64,000 bases of DNA. It comes from Achromobacter deleyi (GTDB taxonomy: Bacteria > Pseudomonadota > Gammaproteobacteria > Burkholderiales > Burkholderiaceae_B). The stretch is from assembly GCF_902859705.1 (NCBI RefSeq), contig NZ_CADIJO010000022.1, forward strand, positions 1 through 64,000, written 5' to 3'. Position 1 is the first letter of the stretch. Every line of letters starts with the position of its first letter. This document shows positions 1 to 9,833 of the stretch, piece by piece. Position numbers and translations under genes: made by a program. The notes under the pieces were generated by a model, which made no database searches, was not told the DNA's origin, and saw only the letters and a program-made list of their open reading frames with translations.

Positions 1-1315
1 GCTTGCGCGCCGACGGCGCGGGCGCCTCGGCCGGGTCGCGCGGCTGGCGGCCCAGGTCTTCGATCATGTCGGCACGGGTGGCGTCATCGGCGTTGGCCAG
101 GTCCATCCACCACTGCGCCAGCACGCTGTCGAATTCGCCGGCCGCGGCGCGCAACTGCAGGAAGTCGCAGGCGGCGCGAAAGCGCGGTTGTTCGATCATG
201 CGGAAGATGGTCTTGCCCATGCGACGCTCGAAGCGCGGCTGCATGAACCAGATTTCACGCATGTCCGACGAGAAACGGCGCTGGATGGCGAGCTTTTCGG
301 TCTGTTCGTCGAGCACCGAATCGGCCGCCTGAGACAGCGCGGGAATGGTGTGCTCGCCCTGGGCGCGCAGCTGCTTCCAGCGCACGTCCACCTGCTGCCA
401 CAGCAGCGCGGCAAACAGGAAGCTGGGGCTGATGGTCTTGCCGGCGCGCACGCGGGCGTCGGTGCGTTCCAGTGCCAGTTCGACGAAGTTCTCGCCGCCG
501 GGCTGTTCCAGCACCACGTCCAGCAGCGGCAACAGGCCGTTGTGCAGGCCGTCGGCGCGCAGCTGGCGCAGGCAGTCCATGGCGTGGCCGCAGGTCAGCA
601 GCTTGAGCATTTCGTCGAACAGGCGCGAGGCCGGCACGTTTTCGATCAGGTTGGCCATCGTGCGGATGGGCTGGCGCGTGGCCGGATCGATGGTGCCGTT
701 GAGCTTGGCCGCGAAACGCACCGCGCGCAGCATGCGCACGGGGTCTTCGCGGTAGCGCTTGGCGGGGTCGCCGATGATGCGGACCTGGCGTTTCTTCAGG
801 TCGGCCACGCCGTTGTGGAAGTCGATGACTTCCTCGTTGTGCGGGTCGTAATACAGCGCGTTCATGGTGAAGTCGCGGCGGGCCGCGTCTTCTTCGTGCG
901 AGCCGAACACGTTGTCGCGCAGGATGCGGCCGTGTTCGTCGGTTTCCTGGTCTTCCGAGGCCGGGGCCCGGAAGGTCGAGGTTTCGATGATTTCCTGGCC
1001 GAACACCACGTGCACCAGCTGGAAGCGGCGGCCGATGATGCGGGCGCGGCGAAACAGCGGGCGGATCTGCTCGGGCGTGGCATTGGTGGCCACGTCGAAG
1101 TCCTTGGGTTCCAGGCCGACGATCAGGTCACGCACGGCGCCGCCGACGATATAGGCTTCATAGCCATGCTGGCGCAATACCTCGCACACCTTGATAGCGT
1201 GGCGCGACACGTTGCGCCGGTCGATGCCGTGCTTGTCGCGTCCGATGCGCAAAGGCCCCCGGGCTGTCGGCGCGAACAGTCGGCCGACGAATTTTTTTAT
1301 GGTTTCGGTGATCAT
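1..1315 (-). CDS. pcnB: Poly(A) polymerase I, C-terminus cut by window edge
   Basis: Adds poly(A) tails to RNA 3' ends and so promotes decay. From the ATG at 1315 the frame stays open for 438 codons to the window edge, so the C-terminus is missing. Seen in the sequence: the class II nucleotidyltransferase head GGAVRD at residues 58-63, the Asp pair in KDFDVAT at 72-74, and RRDFTMNALYYD at 147-158. These are hallmarks of the PcnB/CCA-enzyme superfamily. The extra N-terminal stretch before the head, and the hda-HAD-pcnB gene order, favour PcnB over a tRNA CCA enzyme. The ATG directly abuts the stop codon of the HAD gene upstream, which suggests one transcript with translational coupling. A long plus-strand frame across 188-1498 is an antisense shadow. 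Confidence 0.93.
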   Translation of the reverse strand, partial: MITETIKKFVGRLFAPTARGPLRIGRDKHGIDRRNVSRHAIKVCEVLRQHGYEAYIVGGAVRDLIVGLEPKDFDVATNATPEQIRPLFRRARIIGRRFQLVHVVFGQEIIETSTFRAPASEDQETDEHGRILRDNVFGSHEEDAARRDFTMNALYYDPHNEEVIDFHNGVADLKKRQVRIIGDPAKRYREDPVRMLRAVRFAAKLNGTIDPATRQPIRTMANLIENVPASRLFDEMLKLLTCGHAMDCLRQLRADGLHNGLLPLLDVVLEQPGGENFVELALERTDARVRAGKTISPSFLFAALLWQQVDVRWKQLRAQGEHTIPALSQAADSVLDEQTEKLAIQRRFSSDMREIWFMQPRFERRMGKTIFRMIEQPRFRAACDFLQLRAAAGEFDSVLAQWWMDLANADDATRADMIEDLGRQPRDPAEAPAPSARK

Positions 1316-2014
1316 TTAGGACTTGGCATCTATGACGTGGTCGAACAGGTCGATCACTTGCCAGCCGCGTTCCTGGGCGATCTTGCGCAGGGTCGGGCTG
1401 GGGTTGGCGGCGATCGGACGGGTCACCTTTTCGAGCAGCGGGACATCATTGACCGAATCGCTATAGAAAAACGATTCCGAAAAATCTGCAAGTCCTAATC
1501 CCATGGCGCCCAGCCAATCGTTCACGCGCACCACCTTGCCTTCCTTGAAACTGGGCGTGCCCAGGATGCGGCCGGTGTAGCGGCCGCGCTGGACTTCGGC
1601 GTCGGTGGCGACCAGGTGGGGCACGCCGAAGGCGCGGGCGATGGGGGCGGTGACAAAGCTGTTGGTGGCCGTGACCACCGCGCACAGGTCGCCGGCTTCC
1701 AGGTGCGATTCGACCAGCTCGCGCGCGGCGGGCGTGATCGACGGCCGGATGACCTCGGCCATGAATTCCTCGTGCCAGGCGGCCAGTTCGAACGGCGCGT
1801 GCGCGGCCAACAGGCCCAGCATGAACTCGGCGGCCTGCTCGGCGGTGAGCTCGCCGCGGTTGTAGCGGTCCATCAGGTCGTCGTTGCGGCGACGGGCCTG
1901 GTCGGGGTCGCCCGCGCGGCCGGTGCGCGCCAGATAGTCGGCCCATTGGTAGTCGCTGTCCAGCGGCAACAGGGTGTGATCCAGGTCGAACAGGGCGAGA
2001 CGTCGGGAGGTCAT
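1316..2014 (-). CDS. HAD-IB family phosphatase (SerB-like)
   Basis: A 232-residue haloacid-dehalogenase phosphatase of subfamily IB. The nucleophile motif FDLDHTLL places the catalytic Asp pair at residues 10 and 12. The helical cap follows, then the TAT(N) threonine motif near residue 116, the Lys-containing SFKEGK, and the acidic motif YSDSVNDVPLL that binds Mg. Relatives hydrolyse phosphoserine, histidinol phosphate or other small phosphates, and the substrate cannot be read from sequence. The start overlaps the hda stop by four bases (ATGA) and its stop abuts the pcnB start, so it is the middle gene of a coupled hda-HAD-pcnB unit. Confidence 0.88.
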   Translation of the reverse strand: MTSRRLALFDLDHTLLPLDSDYQWADYLARTGRAGDPDQARRRNDDLMDRYNRGELTAEQAAEFMLGLLAAHAPFELAAWHEEFMAEVIRPSITPAARELVESHLEAGDLCAVVTATNSFVTAPIARAFGVPHLVATDAEVQRGRYTGRILGTPSFKEGKVVRVNDWLGAMGLGLADFSESFFYSDSVNDVPLLEKVTRPIAANPSPTLRKIAQERGWQVIDLFDHVIDAKS

Positions 2015-2712
2015 GGGCGTTGTGAATCAGGGTCTGCGAGCATGGCGCGCAACAGGGGCAGGGTGATGGGACGGCCAGTGGCCAGGGAATAGCGGTCCAG
2101 CGCGTCCAGCAAGGCGGCCAGCTTGCGGATGTCGCGCTCGTGGTGCGTGAGCATCCAATTGATAATTTCGGGCGCCAGGTGCAGGCCGCGCTCGGCGGCC
2201 TGGGCGGCCAATGCGGCCAGCTTGTCGGCGTCGGACAGCGGGTCCAGGCGGAACACCAGGTCCCAGCCCAGCCGGGTGCGCAGGTCTTCGCGCAGCGGCA
2301 TCGACAGGGGCGCGCGGTCGCCGGCCACGGCCAGCGCGAAGGCGCGGCCGGTGGCGGCGGATTCGCGCCAGCGGTTGTACAGGGCGAACAGGCCCGCCTG
2401 GCGGTGTTCGTCCATGCGGTGCACGTCGTCCACGGCCACGAACTTGGGCATGGGCGACTTGGAATCGGCTTCGGCCAGCACCCGCAGGATGTTGGCGCTG
2501 TTGGCGGCTTCGATGTAGACGGCGTCCGGGCGCGCGGTCAGGGCGCGCAGCAAGTGGCTGCGGCCGCAGCCGGCGGAACCCCAGATATACAGCGCGCGGC
2601 CCGGGGCGAGCGTGCGCACGGCCGCCAGCGCCTCTCCGTTGGGACCGGCGATGAAATTGGTCAGCGATGGCGCTGGCGCGGGAAGAACGTCAAGCAGCAG
2701 CTGGCGGTTCAT
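2011..2712 (-). CDS. hda: DnaA regulatory inactivator Hda
   Basis: A 233-residue DnaA-like AAA+ protein. Members bind the replication sliding clamp and stimulate ATP hydrolysis by DnaA, limiting re-initiation. Visible are an N-terminal clamp-binding-like segment (QLLLDVLP, residues 4-11), a Walker A variant GSAGCGRS at 45-52 with Arg in place of the usual Lys (also seen in E. coli Hda), and Walker B VAVDDVH at 92-98. The C-terminal DNA-binding domain of DnaA is absent, as expected for Hda. It is the first gene of the minus-strand hda-HAD-pcnB unit and diverges from purM. Confidence 0.93.
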   Translation of the reverse strand: MNRQLLLDVLPAPAPSLTNFIAGPNGEALAAVRTLAPGRALYIWGSAGCGRSHLLRALTARPDAVYIEAANSANILRVLAEADSKSPMPKFVAVDDVHRMDEHRQAGLFALYNRWRESAATGRAFALAVAGDRAPLSMPLREDLRTRLGWDLVFRLDPLSDADKLAALAAQAAERGLHLAPEIINWMLTHHERDIRKLAALLDALDRYSLATGRPITLPLLRAMLADPDSQRP

Positions 2713-3017
2713 GAGAGGTTATCGATCAGGCGGGTGACGCGGGGCGTTGGCTCTTGCCCAAGGCCGAAGGCGGCATTGCCCGCCAGAAACTGGCAAAATC
2801 GCTATCGGCCAACCCTACACTTTAAACCACCCGGGGGGGCGGTGTCGCGTCCAAGCCCTTTGCCTGGCTTGGGTTTGCGCGAAAATGCCGACCTGCCGGC
2901 CCGCCCGCCCCGGGCGGCTTTCGGCGCCCGTCAGCCTGGACCGGGCCGCAACATCGTAAAATGCAGGGCGTTCCACCCAAATTCCCAGCAATTGTTACAT
3001 ACCCCACGGCATTTCTC
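2713..3017. promoter_or_regulatory. Divergent intergenic region hda / purM
   Basis: 305 bp between two divergent genes, so it should hold both promoters. I could not pick convincing -35/-10 pairs by eye. It contains a short C/G-run (around 2828-2837) and several small reading frames without ribosome binding sites. I see no gene here. Confidence 0.5.
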
Positions 3018-4067
3018 ATGACGAATCAACCCAAAGCTCCCTTGACCTACCGCGATGCCGGTGTCGACATCGACGCGGGCGACGCCCTGGTCGACCGTAT
3101 CAAACCGCTCGCGGCGCGCACCATGCGCCCCGGGGTGCTGGCCGGTATCGGCGGCTTTGGCGGCCTGTTCGAAGTGCCCAAGCACTACAAAGAGCCGGTG
3201 CTGGTGTCGGGCACCGACGGCGTGGGCACCAAGCTGCGCCTGGCGTTCGACTGGAACCGCCACGACACGGTCGGCATCGACCTGGTGGCCATGAGCGTCA
3301 ACGACATCCTGGTGCAGGGCGCCGAGCCCCTGTTCTTCCTGGACTACTTCGGTTGCGGCAAGCTTTCGGTGGACACGGCGGCGTCGGTGGTGGGCGGCAT
3401 CGCCAAGGGCTGCGAGCTGTCGGGTTGCGCCCTGATCGGCGGCGAAACCGCTGAAATGCCGGGCATGTACCCGGACGGCGAATACGACCTGGCCGGGTTC
3501 GCGGTGGGCGCGGTCGAAAAGTCGGCCATCATCGACGGCAAGTCGATCAAGACCGGCGACGTGGTGCTGGGCCTGGCGTCCAGCGGCGCGCATTCCAACG
3601 GCTATTCGCTCTTGCGCAAGATCCTGGAACGCGCCGGCGCCAAGCCCGACGACGACTTCCACGGCCAGAAGCTGGTCGACGTGGTCATGGCCCCGACCCG
3701 CATCTACGTCAAGCAGGTGCTGGCGGCGCTGGCCAAGCACGGCACCGCCATCAAGGGCCTGGCCCACATCACCGGCGGCGGCCTGCTGGACAACGTGCCG
3801 CGCATCCTGCAGCCCGGCCTGGCGGCCAAGCTGCAGCGCGACAGCTGGGAAATGCCCAAGCTGTTCCAGTGGCTGCAAGCCCAGGGCGGCGTCGAAGACA
3901 CCGAGATGTACCGCGTCTTCAACTGCGGCATCGGCATGGTGCTGGTGGTGGACCCGGCCCAGGCCGACGCCATCGCCGCCACCCTGCGCGAGCAGGGCGA
4001 AACGGTCAGCAAGCTGGGCGAGATCGTCGAGCAAACTGACGGCATGCCCCAGACCGTGGTGGTCTGA
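3018..4067 (+). CDS. purM: Phosphoribosylformylglycinamidine cyclo-ligase
   Basis: AIR synthetase: ATP-dependent ring closure of FGAM to aminoimidazole ribotide in de novo purine synthesis, in the cytosol. The 349-residue product has the family length. Recognisable blocks are [13 protein letters not shown] near residue 67, the Asp-rich [21 protein letters not shown], and the glycine-rich [10 protein letters not shown]. The frame is open upstream to 2961, but the ATG at 3018 ([17 protein letters not shown]) gives the normal purM N-terminus. It is monocistronic: a strong intrinsic terminator follows 18 bp after the stop. Confidence 0.97.
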   Translation: MTNQPKAPLTYRDAGVDIDAGDALVDRIKPLAARTMRPGVLAGIGGFGGLFEVPKHYKEPVLVSGTDGVGTKLRLAFDWNRHDTVGIDLVAMSVNDILVQGAEPLFFLDYFGCGKLSVDTAASVVGGIAKGCELSGCALIGGETAEMPGMYPDGEYDLAGFAVGAVEKSAIIDGKSIKTGDVVLGLASSGAHSNGYSLLRKILERAGAKPDDDFHGQKLVDVVMAPTRIYVKQVLAALAKHGTAIKGLAHITGGGLLDNVPRILQPGLAAKLQRDSWEMPKLFQWLQAQGGVEDTEMYRVFNCGIGMVLVVDPAQADAIAATLREQGETVSKLGEIVEQTDGMPQTVVV

Positions 4068-4084
4068 GCCGGCAGGCTCGCGTA

Positions 4085-4113
4085 AAAAAACCCGCCCTGG
4101 TGGCGGGTTTTTT
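4085..4113 (+). terminator. Intrinsic terminator of purM
   Basis: A CCCGCC/GGCGGG stem with a 5-base loop is preceded by an A-run and followed by six Ts. The A and T runs extend the pairing, so it could also work on the minus strand, but the next gene there (4129-4623) also ends here, which fits a bidirectional terminator between convergent genes. Confidence 0.9.
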
Positions 4114-4128
4114 CATTTCACCGGGCCC

Positions 4129-4623
4129 TCAAAAGAATTTGACCCGGCCCGCGTCCTCGCGGAATTCCTCGCCCGTATCCAGATCCGTGCGCCAGATCGT
4201 GTCGTGCACGGACAGAAAGCCGCGCAGGGAGGGGTTGGCGGCCCGCGCGTCCCGCCAGGCCGCCTGGAACCACGCGACATAGGTGTCGGTCATGGCTTCG
4301 CGCACGTCGTCGCCAAAGTCATCGTCTTCGTTGTCCATGGCCTCGTCCAGCGCGGCGTCGACGGCCGGCGGAATCAGCGGGGCCGGCAAGGCCAGCGGCA
4401 GGCCGCGTCCGCAGTAGCCCGAACGCGTGTTCAACGGAATGGCGACGGGGGCGAACGACTCCCAGTCGTACTCGAAATGAATGGCGTCCACGGTTTCCCT
4501 GGAAACGCCCGGGTTCAGCGTGAACGGGCGCTCCTGCAGCAGCCATTGGATCTTGCTGATCAGGGCCTTGTCCTGCTTGTGCAGCTGGGCCGCAAAGGCC
4601 TGGTTCGCGTCGTGGATGTCCAT
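4129..4623 (-). CDS. Conserved-looking hypothetical protein, acidic patch
   Basis: I do not recognise the family of this 164-residue protein. It has no signal peptide or membrane segment, is rich in Trp and Asp/Glu, and has a marked acidic stretch (DEAMDNEDDDFGDD) near residues 91-104. Its ATG at 4623 shares one base with the miaA stop codon (TGATG arrangement), so it is very likely translated as the last gene of a mutL-miaA unit. Codon use looks like that of its neighbours. Function unknown. Confidence 0.75.
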   Translation of the reverse strand: MDIHDANQAFAAQLHKQDKALISKIQWLLQERPFTLNPGVSRETVDAIHFEYDWESFAPVAIPLNTRSGYCGRGLPLALPAPLIPPAVDAALDEAMDNEDDDFGDDVREAMTDTYVAWFQAAWRDARAANPSLRGFLSVHDTIWRTDLDTGEEFREDAGRVKFF

Positions 4624-5588
4624 CAGTCCGATATCCTGTTATCCAGCGCTACGGCCACTGCGTCGATGGTCTGCGCCACCGCGTCGGCCGCCAGGCAGTC
4701 GACGATGATGCGTTCGGGCTGGGCACGCAGCCAGGTGATCTGGCGCTTGGCCAGTTGGCGGGTCGCGGCGATGCCCTGTTCGCGGGCCTCGTCCAGGCTG
4801 ATCTCGCCATCCAGGTGGGCCCACATCTGGCGGTAGCCCACGCAGCGCACCGACGGCAGGCCCGGGTGCAGGTCGGCGCGCGCATGCAGGCCGCGCACCT
4901 CGTCCAGCAGGCCGTTGTCCAGCATGGCGTCAAAGCGCTGCTCGATGCGCGCGTGCAGCGCGGCGCGCTCGGAGGGTTCCAGGCTGATGGTCAGGTAGCG
5001 GTCGGCGTCGTCGTCGGGCGGGCGTTGGCCGCGGCTGAGCAGGGCGGACATGGGTTGGCCCGACAACTGGCAGATTTCCAGCGCGCGCTGGATGCGCTGG
5101 CTGTCGTTGGGCGCCAGGCGCGCCGCCGTGACGGGGTCCAGCACGGCCAGCTCGGCGTGCAGCGCCGGCCACCCCAGGCGGGCGGCGCGCGCTTCGAGTT
5201 CGGCGCGCAGCGCGGGGTCGGCCTGCGGCAGGTCGTCCAGGCCGTCGCGCAGCGCCTTGTAGTACATCATCGTGCCGCCCGCCAGAAGCGGAATGCGGCC
5301 GCGCGCGCGGATCTCGTCGATCAGGCGGCGCGCATCGGTGCGGAATTCGGCGGCGGAATACGACTGCGCCGGGTCGCGGATGTCCAGCAGGTGCTGCGGC
5401 ACCCGCGCCTGTTCGGCCAGCGACGGCTTGGCGGTGCCGATATCCATGCCACGGTAGATCGTGGCGGAATCGACGTTGATGATTTCCAGCGGCCAGCGTT
5501 CGGCCAGCGCCAGGGTGGATGCGCTCTTGCCGGCGGCGGTGGGGCCGGCCAGGCAGATGACGACGGGGGCGGGGGACGGCACGGGCAA
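4623..5588 (-). CDS. miaA: tRNA dimethylallyltransferase
   Basis: Transfers an isopentenyl group to N6 of adenosine 37 in tRNAs that read codons beginning with U. The 321-residue length is typical. Visible are the P-loop GPTAAGKS (15-22), the [17 protein letters not shown] block that follows it, [27 protein letters not shown] and a C-terminal [12 protein letters not shown] segment. The ATG lies 3 bp after the mutL stop, and its stop overlaps the next start by one base, so mutL, miaA and the acidic ORF form a tightly packed minus-strand unit. The mutL-miaA pairing is conserved in many proteobacteria. Confidence 0.97.
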   Translation of the reverse strand: MPVPSPAPVVICLAGPTAAGKSASTLALAERWPLEIINVDSATIYRGMDIGTAKPSLAEQARVPQHLLDIRDPAQSYSAAEFRTDARRLIDEIRARGRIPLLAGGTMMYYKALRDGLDDLPQADPALRAELEARAARLGWPALHAELAVLDPVTAARLAPNDSQRIQRALEICQLSGQPMSALLSRGQRPPDDDADRYLTISLEPSERAALHARIEQRFDAMLDNGLLDEVRGLHARADLHPGLPSVRCVGYRQMWAHLDGEISLDEAREQGIAATRQLAKRQITWLRAQPERIIVDCLAADAVAQTIDAVAVALDNRISD

Positions 5589-5591
5589 GAT

Positions 5592-7562
5592 CTATTGGCC
5601 GCGCAGGAACAGCTTGTCCAGGTCCGACACGGACCACTGCACCCAGGTCGGGCGGCCGTGGTTGCACTGGTCGGCGCGCTCGGTCGCTTCCATCTGGCGC
5701 AGCAGGCCGTTCATTTCTTCCAGCGTCAGCTTGCGGTTGGCGCGCACCGAACCATGGCAGGCCATGGTCGACAGCAGCTCGTTGCGTTGCTCGGTCAGCA
5801 GGCGCGACACGCCCACGCCGGCCAGGTCGCGCAGCACGGCGCGGGCCAGCGTCTCGATGTCGCCGCGCGCCAGGATGGCGGGCACCGAGCGCACGGCGAT
5901 CGACGTGGGCCCCGACGGCCGCATCTGGAAGCCCAGGTCTTCGAGCTGTTCCTCGAATTCCTCGACCACTGCCACGTCCTTTTCCTGGGCGTGGAAGACC
6001 ACCGGCACCAGCAGGTCCTGGCGCGGCAGGCTGCGGGCGTCCAGCGCCTGCTTGAGCTGCTCGTAGACCACCCGTTCGTGCGCGGCGTGCATGTCCACCA
6101 GCACCATGCCGCGGCGGTTCTGCGCCAGGATGTAGATGCCGTGCAACTGGCCCACCGCCATGCCCAGCGGATGCTCTTCGTCGGCGGGCAGGGAGGAGAC
6201 GGCCGGGGCTTGCGGGGCAACCGGTGTGGCCGCATCGCGCAGCGGTTCGGTGCGCGGGGCCGTGTCGTCGTTCAGCGGGCGGTACAGCGCTTGCCAGTCG
6301 GCCACGGGGATGCCGGCGGGTTCCGCATGCAGGCGGAACGGCACCTGCGTGTGCGGACGCGGCGCGGTGGGCGAGGGCCGCAGGCCGTACGGGGCGGCAC
6401 TGCCGGCACCGGTGTAGCCGGGGCGGGGCGAGGCTTCGCCGGCCGCATGCAGGGCAGCCGGTGCGCTTGCCGCGCCATCTGCGGGCACGGCTGCGCCCGC
6501 GGGCGTGCCCGCCGGCGCCACGGTCTCGAATTCTTCATCGCGCGCGGCGCCGGCCGGGGCCACCGCCGACGAGCCGCCCGTCTGCGCCAGCGTCTGGCTG
6601 ACCGCGTGCGTCACGAACCGGTGCACCGCGCCGCTGTCGCGAAAACGCACTTCGTGCTTGGCCGGGTGCACGTTCACGTCCACGGCGGCGGGGTCGATGT
6701 CCAGGAACAGCACATAGGCCGGCTGGCGGTCGCCGTGCAGCACGTCCGCGTAAGCGGCGCGCAGGGCGTGGCTGACCGTGCGGTCGCGCACGTAGCGGCC
6801 GTTGACGTACAGGTACTGGCGGTCGGCGCGGGCGCGGGCCGCGGTGGGGCGGGTGATCATGCCGGCCAGGCTGACCGTGCCCACGCTGTGCGATAGCAGC
6901 AGGCCGTGTTCGGCGAATTCGGCGCCCAGCACATCGCGGATGCGCTGCGGCGGTTCGGCGGGCAGCCACTGGCGCTGCGCGCGGTCATGGTGGAACAGGC
7001 GGAAGGCGATCTGCGGATGCGCCATGGCGATGCGCTCCATGGCGTCGACGCAATGGCCGAATTCCGTGGCCTCCGAGCGCAGGAACTTGCGCCGCGCCGG
7101 CACGGCGTCGAACAGCTGGCGCACGTCAACGGTGGTGCCCGGCGGGCCCGAGGCAGGGCCGACCTGCATGCTGCCGGCATCGATCTGCCAGGCGTGCTCG
7201 CCGTCGCGGGTGCGCGAAATGATGGACACCTGGGCCACCGACGCGATCGAGGCCAGCGCTTCGCCGCGGAACCCCATGGACGCCACCGATTCCAGCTCGT
7301 TCAGGTTGCGGATCTTGCTGGTGGCATGGCGCGCCAGGGCCAGCGGCAGCTCTTCGGGCGGAATGCCGCCGCCGTCGTCGGTGACCGCAATGCGGCGGAT
7401 GCCGCCGCCTTCCAGGCGGACTTCGATCGCGCGCCCGCCCGCGTCGATGGCGTTTTCAAGGATTTCCTTGAGCACCGAAGCGGGTCTCTCGATCACTTCG
7501 CCCGCGGCGATCTGGCTGATCAGCAGGTCGGGAAGTGCAAGAATGGAGCGGCGTTCTGTCAT
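5592..7562 (-). CDS. mutL: DNA mismatch repair protein MutL, endonuclease-type
   Basis: Links mismatch recognition by MutS to strand incision. The start at 7562 ([14 protein letters not shown]) gives 656 residues; the frame extends upstream without a plausible N-terminus. The N-terminal GHKL ATPase has [10 protein letters not shown] followed by the Glu33/Asn37 pair, DDGGGI and GFRGEAL. A long Pro/Ala-rich linker follows. The C-terminal domain carries [12 protein letters not shown] at about residues 490-501, which fits the DQHA(X)2E(X)4E endonuclease motif apart from Met for Gln, and later ACHGSVRAN and CNHGRP, which resemble the other metal-site motifs. Nicking activity of its own is therefore inferred, unlike E. 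coli MutL. Confidence 0.96.
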   Translation of the reverse strand: MTERRSILALPDLLISQIAAGEVIERPASVLKEILENAIDAGGRAIEVRLEGGGIRRIAVTDDGGGIPPEELPLALARHATSKIRNLNELESVASMGFRGEALASIASVAQVSIISRTRDGEHAWQIDAGSMQVGPASGPPGTTVDVRQLFDAVPARRKFLRSEATEFGHCVDAMERIAMAHPQIAFRLFHHDRAQRQWLPAEPPQRIRDVLGAEFAEHGLLLSHSVGTVSLAGMITRPTAARARADRQYLYVNGRYVRDRTVSHALRAAYADVLHGDRQPAYVLFLDIDPAAVDVNVHPAKHEVRFRDSGAVHRFVTHAVSQTLAQTGGSSAVAPAGAARDEEFETVAPAGTPAGAAVPADGAASAPAALHAAGEASPRPGYTGAGSAAPYGLRPSPTAPRPHTQVPFRLHAEPAGIPVADWQALYRPLNDDTAPRTEPLRDAATPVAPQAPAVSSLPADEEHPLGMAVGQLHGIYILAQNRRGMVLVDMHAAHERVVYEQLKQALDARSLPRQDLLVPVVFHAQEKDVAVVEEFEEQLEDLGFQMRPSGPTSIAVRSVPAILARGDIETLARAVLRDLAGVGVSRLLTEQRNELLSTMACHGSVRANRKLTLEEMNGLLRQMEATERADQCNHGRPTWVQWSVSDLDKLFLRGQ

Positions 7563-7686
7563 GGGGTGTCCCGGTGTAGCTACAGGGATGATTTTAGCCT
7601 CTTGATTTTTGCCCGTTGATTTTGCCCATCGATCCGGTGGGCTATATTTCCTGGCTGGTTCCCCAACTGCTTTCAGGGCCGTATCA

Positions 7687-8325
7687 ATGCTTGATTTTTT
7701 CCAAATGGTGCTCCACATCGACCAGACGCTGGGCGTCTGGGTCCAGCAATACGGCGTGTGGGTCTATCTGGTGCTGTTCCTGATCGTCTTCGCCGAGACC
7801 GGGCTGGTGGTGCTGCCTTTCCTGCCGGGCGATTCGCTGCTGTTCATTGCCGGCGCCTTCGGCGCCACGGGCAGCCTGGACCCGATTCTGCTGTCGGCGC
7901 TGCTGATCGTGGCGGCCGTCACGGGCAATACCCTGAACTACGCCGTTGGCCGCTATTTCGGGCCGCGCGTGTTTTCGATGAACCTGCGCTTCCTGGACCG
8001 CGGCGCGCTGATGCGCACCCACGCCTTCTACGAAAAACATGGCGGCAAGACCATCGTCATGTCGCGCTTCATTCCGGTGGTGCGCACGTTCGCGCCGTTC
8101 GTGGCCGGCGTGGCCGACATGCCGCTGTCGCGCTTCCAGCTGTTCAACATTCTGGGCGCGCTGCTCTGGGTCATCAGCCTGGTGGCCGCGGGCTACTTCT
8201 TCGGCAACATCCCGCTGGTCAAGGAGTACCTGAACACCATCGTGCTGCTGGGCCTGGCCGCGGCCATCGTGCCGGTGGTGGGGGCGGCGCTGTTCAAGCT
8301 GCTGCGCGCGCGCCGGGGCGGGTAG
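7687..8325 (+). CDS. DedA family inner-membrane protein
   Basis: A 212-residue polytopic membrane protein of the DedA/SNARE-associated family, thought to move lipids such as undecaprenyl phosphate or phosphatidylethanolamine across the membrane. Family marks are an N-terminal [17 protein letters not shown], the region [17 protein letters not shown], and the conserved basic-loop segment [17 protein letters not shown]-terminal hydrophobic segments end in a basic tail. The ATG at 7687 was preferred over an upstream in-frame start at 7609, which would add a non-family leader. The gene diverges from mutL and ends at its own strong terminator. Confidence 0.9.
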   Translation: MLDFFQMVLHIDQTLGVWVQQYGVWVYLVLFLIVFAETGLVVLPFLPGDSLLFIAGAFGATGSLDPILLSALLIVAAVTGNTLNYAVGRYFGPRVFSMNLRFLDRGALMRTHAFYEKHGGKTIVMSRFIPVVRTFAPFVAGVADMPLSRFQLFNILGALLWVISLVAAGYFFGNIPLVKEYLNTIVLLGLAAAIVPVVGAALFKLLRARRGG

Positions 8326-8343
8326 GGCGAGCGCGCCGCCAAG

Positions 8344-8376
8344 AAAAAAGCCATGTGCGTGCACATGGCTTTTTTT
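8344..8376 (+). terminator. Intrinsic terminator between dedA-like gene and amiC
   Basis: A long near-perfect hairpin: A-run, GCCATGTG, 4-base loop CGTG, CACATGGC, T-run. It is symmetrical, with A and T runs on both sides, so it can serve both the plus-strand dedA-like gene and the minus-strand amiC gene, which converge on it. Confidence 0.92.
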
Positions 8377-8453
8377 GTCCCGGCGCTCAGGTCAGGGGCG
8401 GCGAAGCCCTTCGTCCGAGGCCGGCAAGCGGGCCCGCAGGGGCCCAGCCGGGG

Positions 8454-9833
8454 TCAGCTGACGTCGCCCAGCCGCGCCAGCGGCGGGTTGGCCGTGAAGT
8501 AGCGCTGGATGCCCGTCATCATGGCCTGCGCCAGCTTTTCCTGGTGCGCCTGGGTCTTGAGCAGCGCCTCTTCCTGCGGGTTGCTGATGAAGGCGGTCTC
8601 GACCAGCACCGACGGGATGTCCGGTGCCTTCAGGACGGCAAAGCCGGCCTGTTCCACGCTGTTCTTGTGCAACCGGTTGATCTTCTTGATCTCGTCCAGG
8701 AAGGCGTTGCCGACCTTGAGCGAATCGTTGATCTGCGCGGTGGTGGACAAGTCCAGCAGCACCTTGGCCACCTGGCGGTCGTGGCTGCCCAGGTTGACGC
8801 CGCCGATCAGGTCGGCCGCGTTTTCCTTGTCGGCCATCCAGCGCGCCTGGGTGCTGGATGCGCCGCGCTGGGACAGCGCGAACACCGACGAGCCATTGGC
8901 TGAAGGCTTGATCCAGGCGTCGGCGTGGATCGACACGAACAGGTCGGCATGGACCCGCCGGGCCTTCTGCACGCGCACATGCAGCGGGACGAAGAAATCG
9001 TCGTCGCGCGTCAGGTAGGCGCGCATATAGGGCTGGCTGTCGATCAGCTGCTTCAAGCGCCGCGCGATCCGCAGCACCACATCTTTTTCGCGCAGGCCGC
9101 TGCTGCCGATGGCGCCGGGATCTTCGCCGCCATGGCCCGGATCCAGCGCAATGGTCAGCATGCGCTGCTTGCCGCGGCCCGCGGTGGCCGGCGGCGCCTT
9201 GGGCACCGCCAGGGGCGGGGCCGGCTGCTGGCCGCGCACGCGCGGCGGTTCGGGCGGGTCGGCGCGGGTGGCCGGGTTGCGCTGGATGTCTTCCAGGATG
9301 CGCGCCAGCGGATCGTCGGCGTCGGGGCCGCTTTTGTTCAGGATGGCGACCAGCGGGTCCTGGGCGATCTTGGGGTACAGATCCAGCACCAGGCGGTACT
9401 GGTAGTCCGCCACCGGTTTCAGCGTGAACACCTGCGGCGCCACGGCCTGCTTCAGGTCGAACACCAGCCGCACCACGTTCGGGCGGTTCTGCGCCACGCG
9501 CAGGCTCTGGATGTAGGGATCGTCGGGCCGGACCTTGGACACCAGGTCGTTCAGTGCGGCGCTCAGGGTCAGACCCTCGATATCGACCACCAGGCGGTGG
9601 GGATTTTCCAGGGTGAATTGTTCGGCCTTGAGCTCGCTGTCGAGTTCGAGCGTGACTCGGGTGTATTCATCGGCCGGCCAGGTACGTACCGCCAGGATCG
9701 TGGCGGCCTGGGCCAGCCGCGGCACCACCGGCAGCACGAGCAGGGTGGCGGCGACGCTGATCAGGCGGCGTCGGGTGGCGCCTGCTGCGGGGAGGGCGCC
9801 GTGACGGGCGGGGGGACAATCGCGTTCAACCAT
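8454..9833 (-). CDS. amiC: N-acetylmuramoyl-L-alanine amidase with AMIN domain
   Basis: Periplasmic zinc amidase that cleaves peptide stems from murein, mainly for daughter-cell separation. The start at 9833 (MVERDCPPARHG) gives 459 residues. Residues ~27-43 carry TRRRLISVAATLLVLP, a twin-arginine-like export signal, consistent with Tat export of E. coli AmiC. An AMIN domain (about 45-150) follows, then a proline-rich linker, then the amidase_3 domain with zinc-binding IALDPGHGGEDPGA, SIHADAW and the catalytic VLVETAFISNP. The 5' end overlaps tsaE by 73 bp, an unusually long overlap that suggests coupled translation. Confidence 0.95.
   Translation of the reverse strand: MVERDCPPARHGALPAAGATRRRLISVAATLLVLPVVPRLAQAATILAVRTWPADEYTRVTLELDSELKAEQFTLENPHRLVVDIEGLTLSAALNDLVSKVRPDDPYIQSLRVAQNRPNVVRLVFDLKQAVAPQVFTLKPVADYQYRLVLDLYPKIAQDPLVAILNKSGPDADDPLARILEDIQRNPATRADPPEPPRVRGQQPAPPLAVPKAPPATAGRGKQRMLTIALDPGHGGEDPGAIGSSGLREKDVVLRIARRLKQLIDSQPYMRAYLTRDDDFFVPLHVRVQKARRVHADLFVSIHADAWIKPSANGSSVFALSQRGASSTQARWMADKENAADLIGGVNLGSHDRQVAKVLLDLSTTAQINDSLKVGNAFLDEIKKINRLHKNSVEQAGFAVLKAPDIPSVLVETAFISNPQEEALLKTQAHQEKLAQAMMTGIQRYFTANPPLARLGDVS

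Noticed and set aside
188..1498. Long plus-strand frame opposite pcnB and the HAD gene
   Set aside because: It is antisense to genes with clear family motifs, has repetitive Ala/Gly/Arg composition and no recognisable domain. High GC makes such shadows common.
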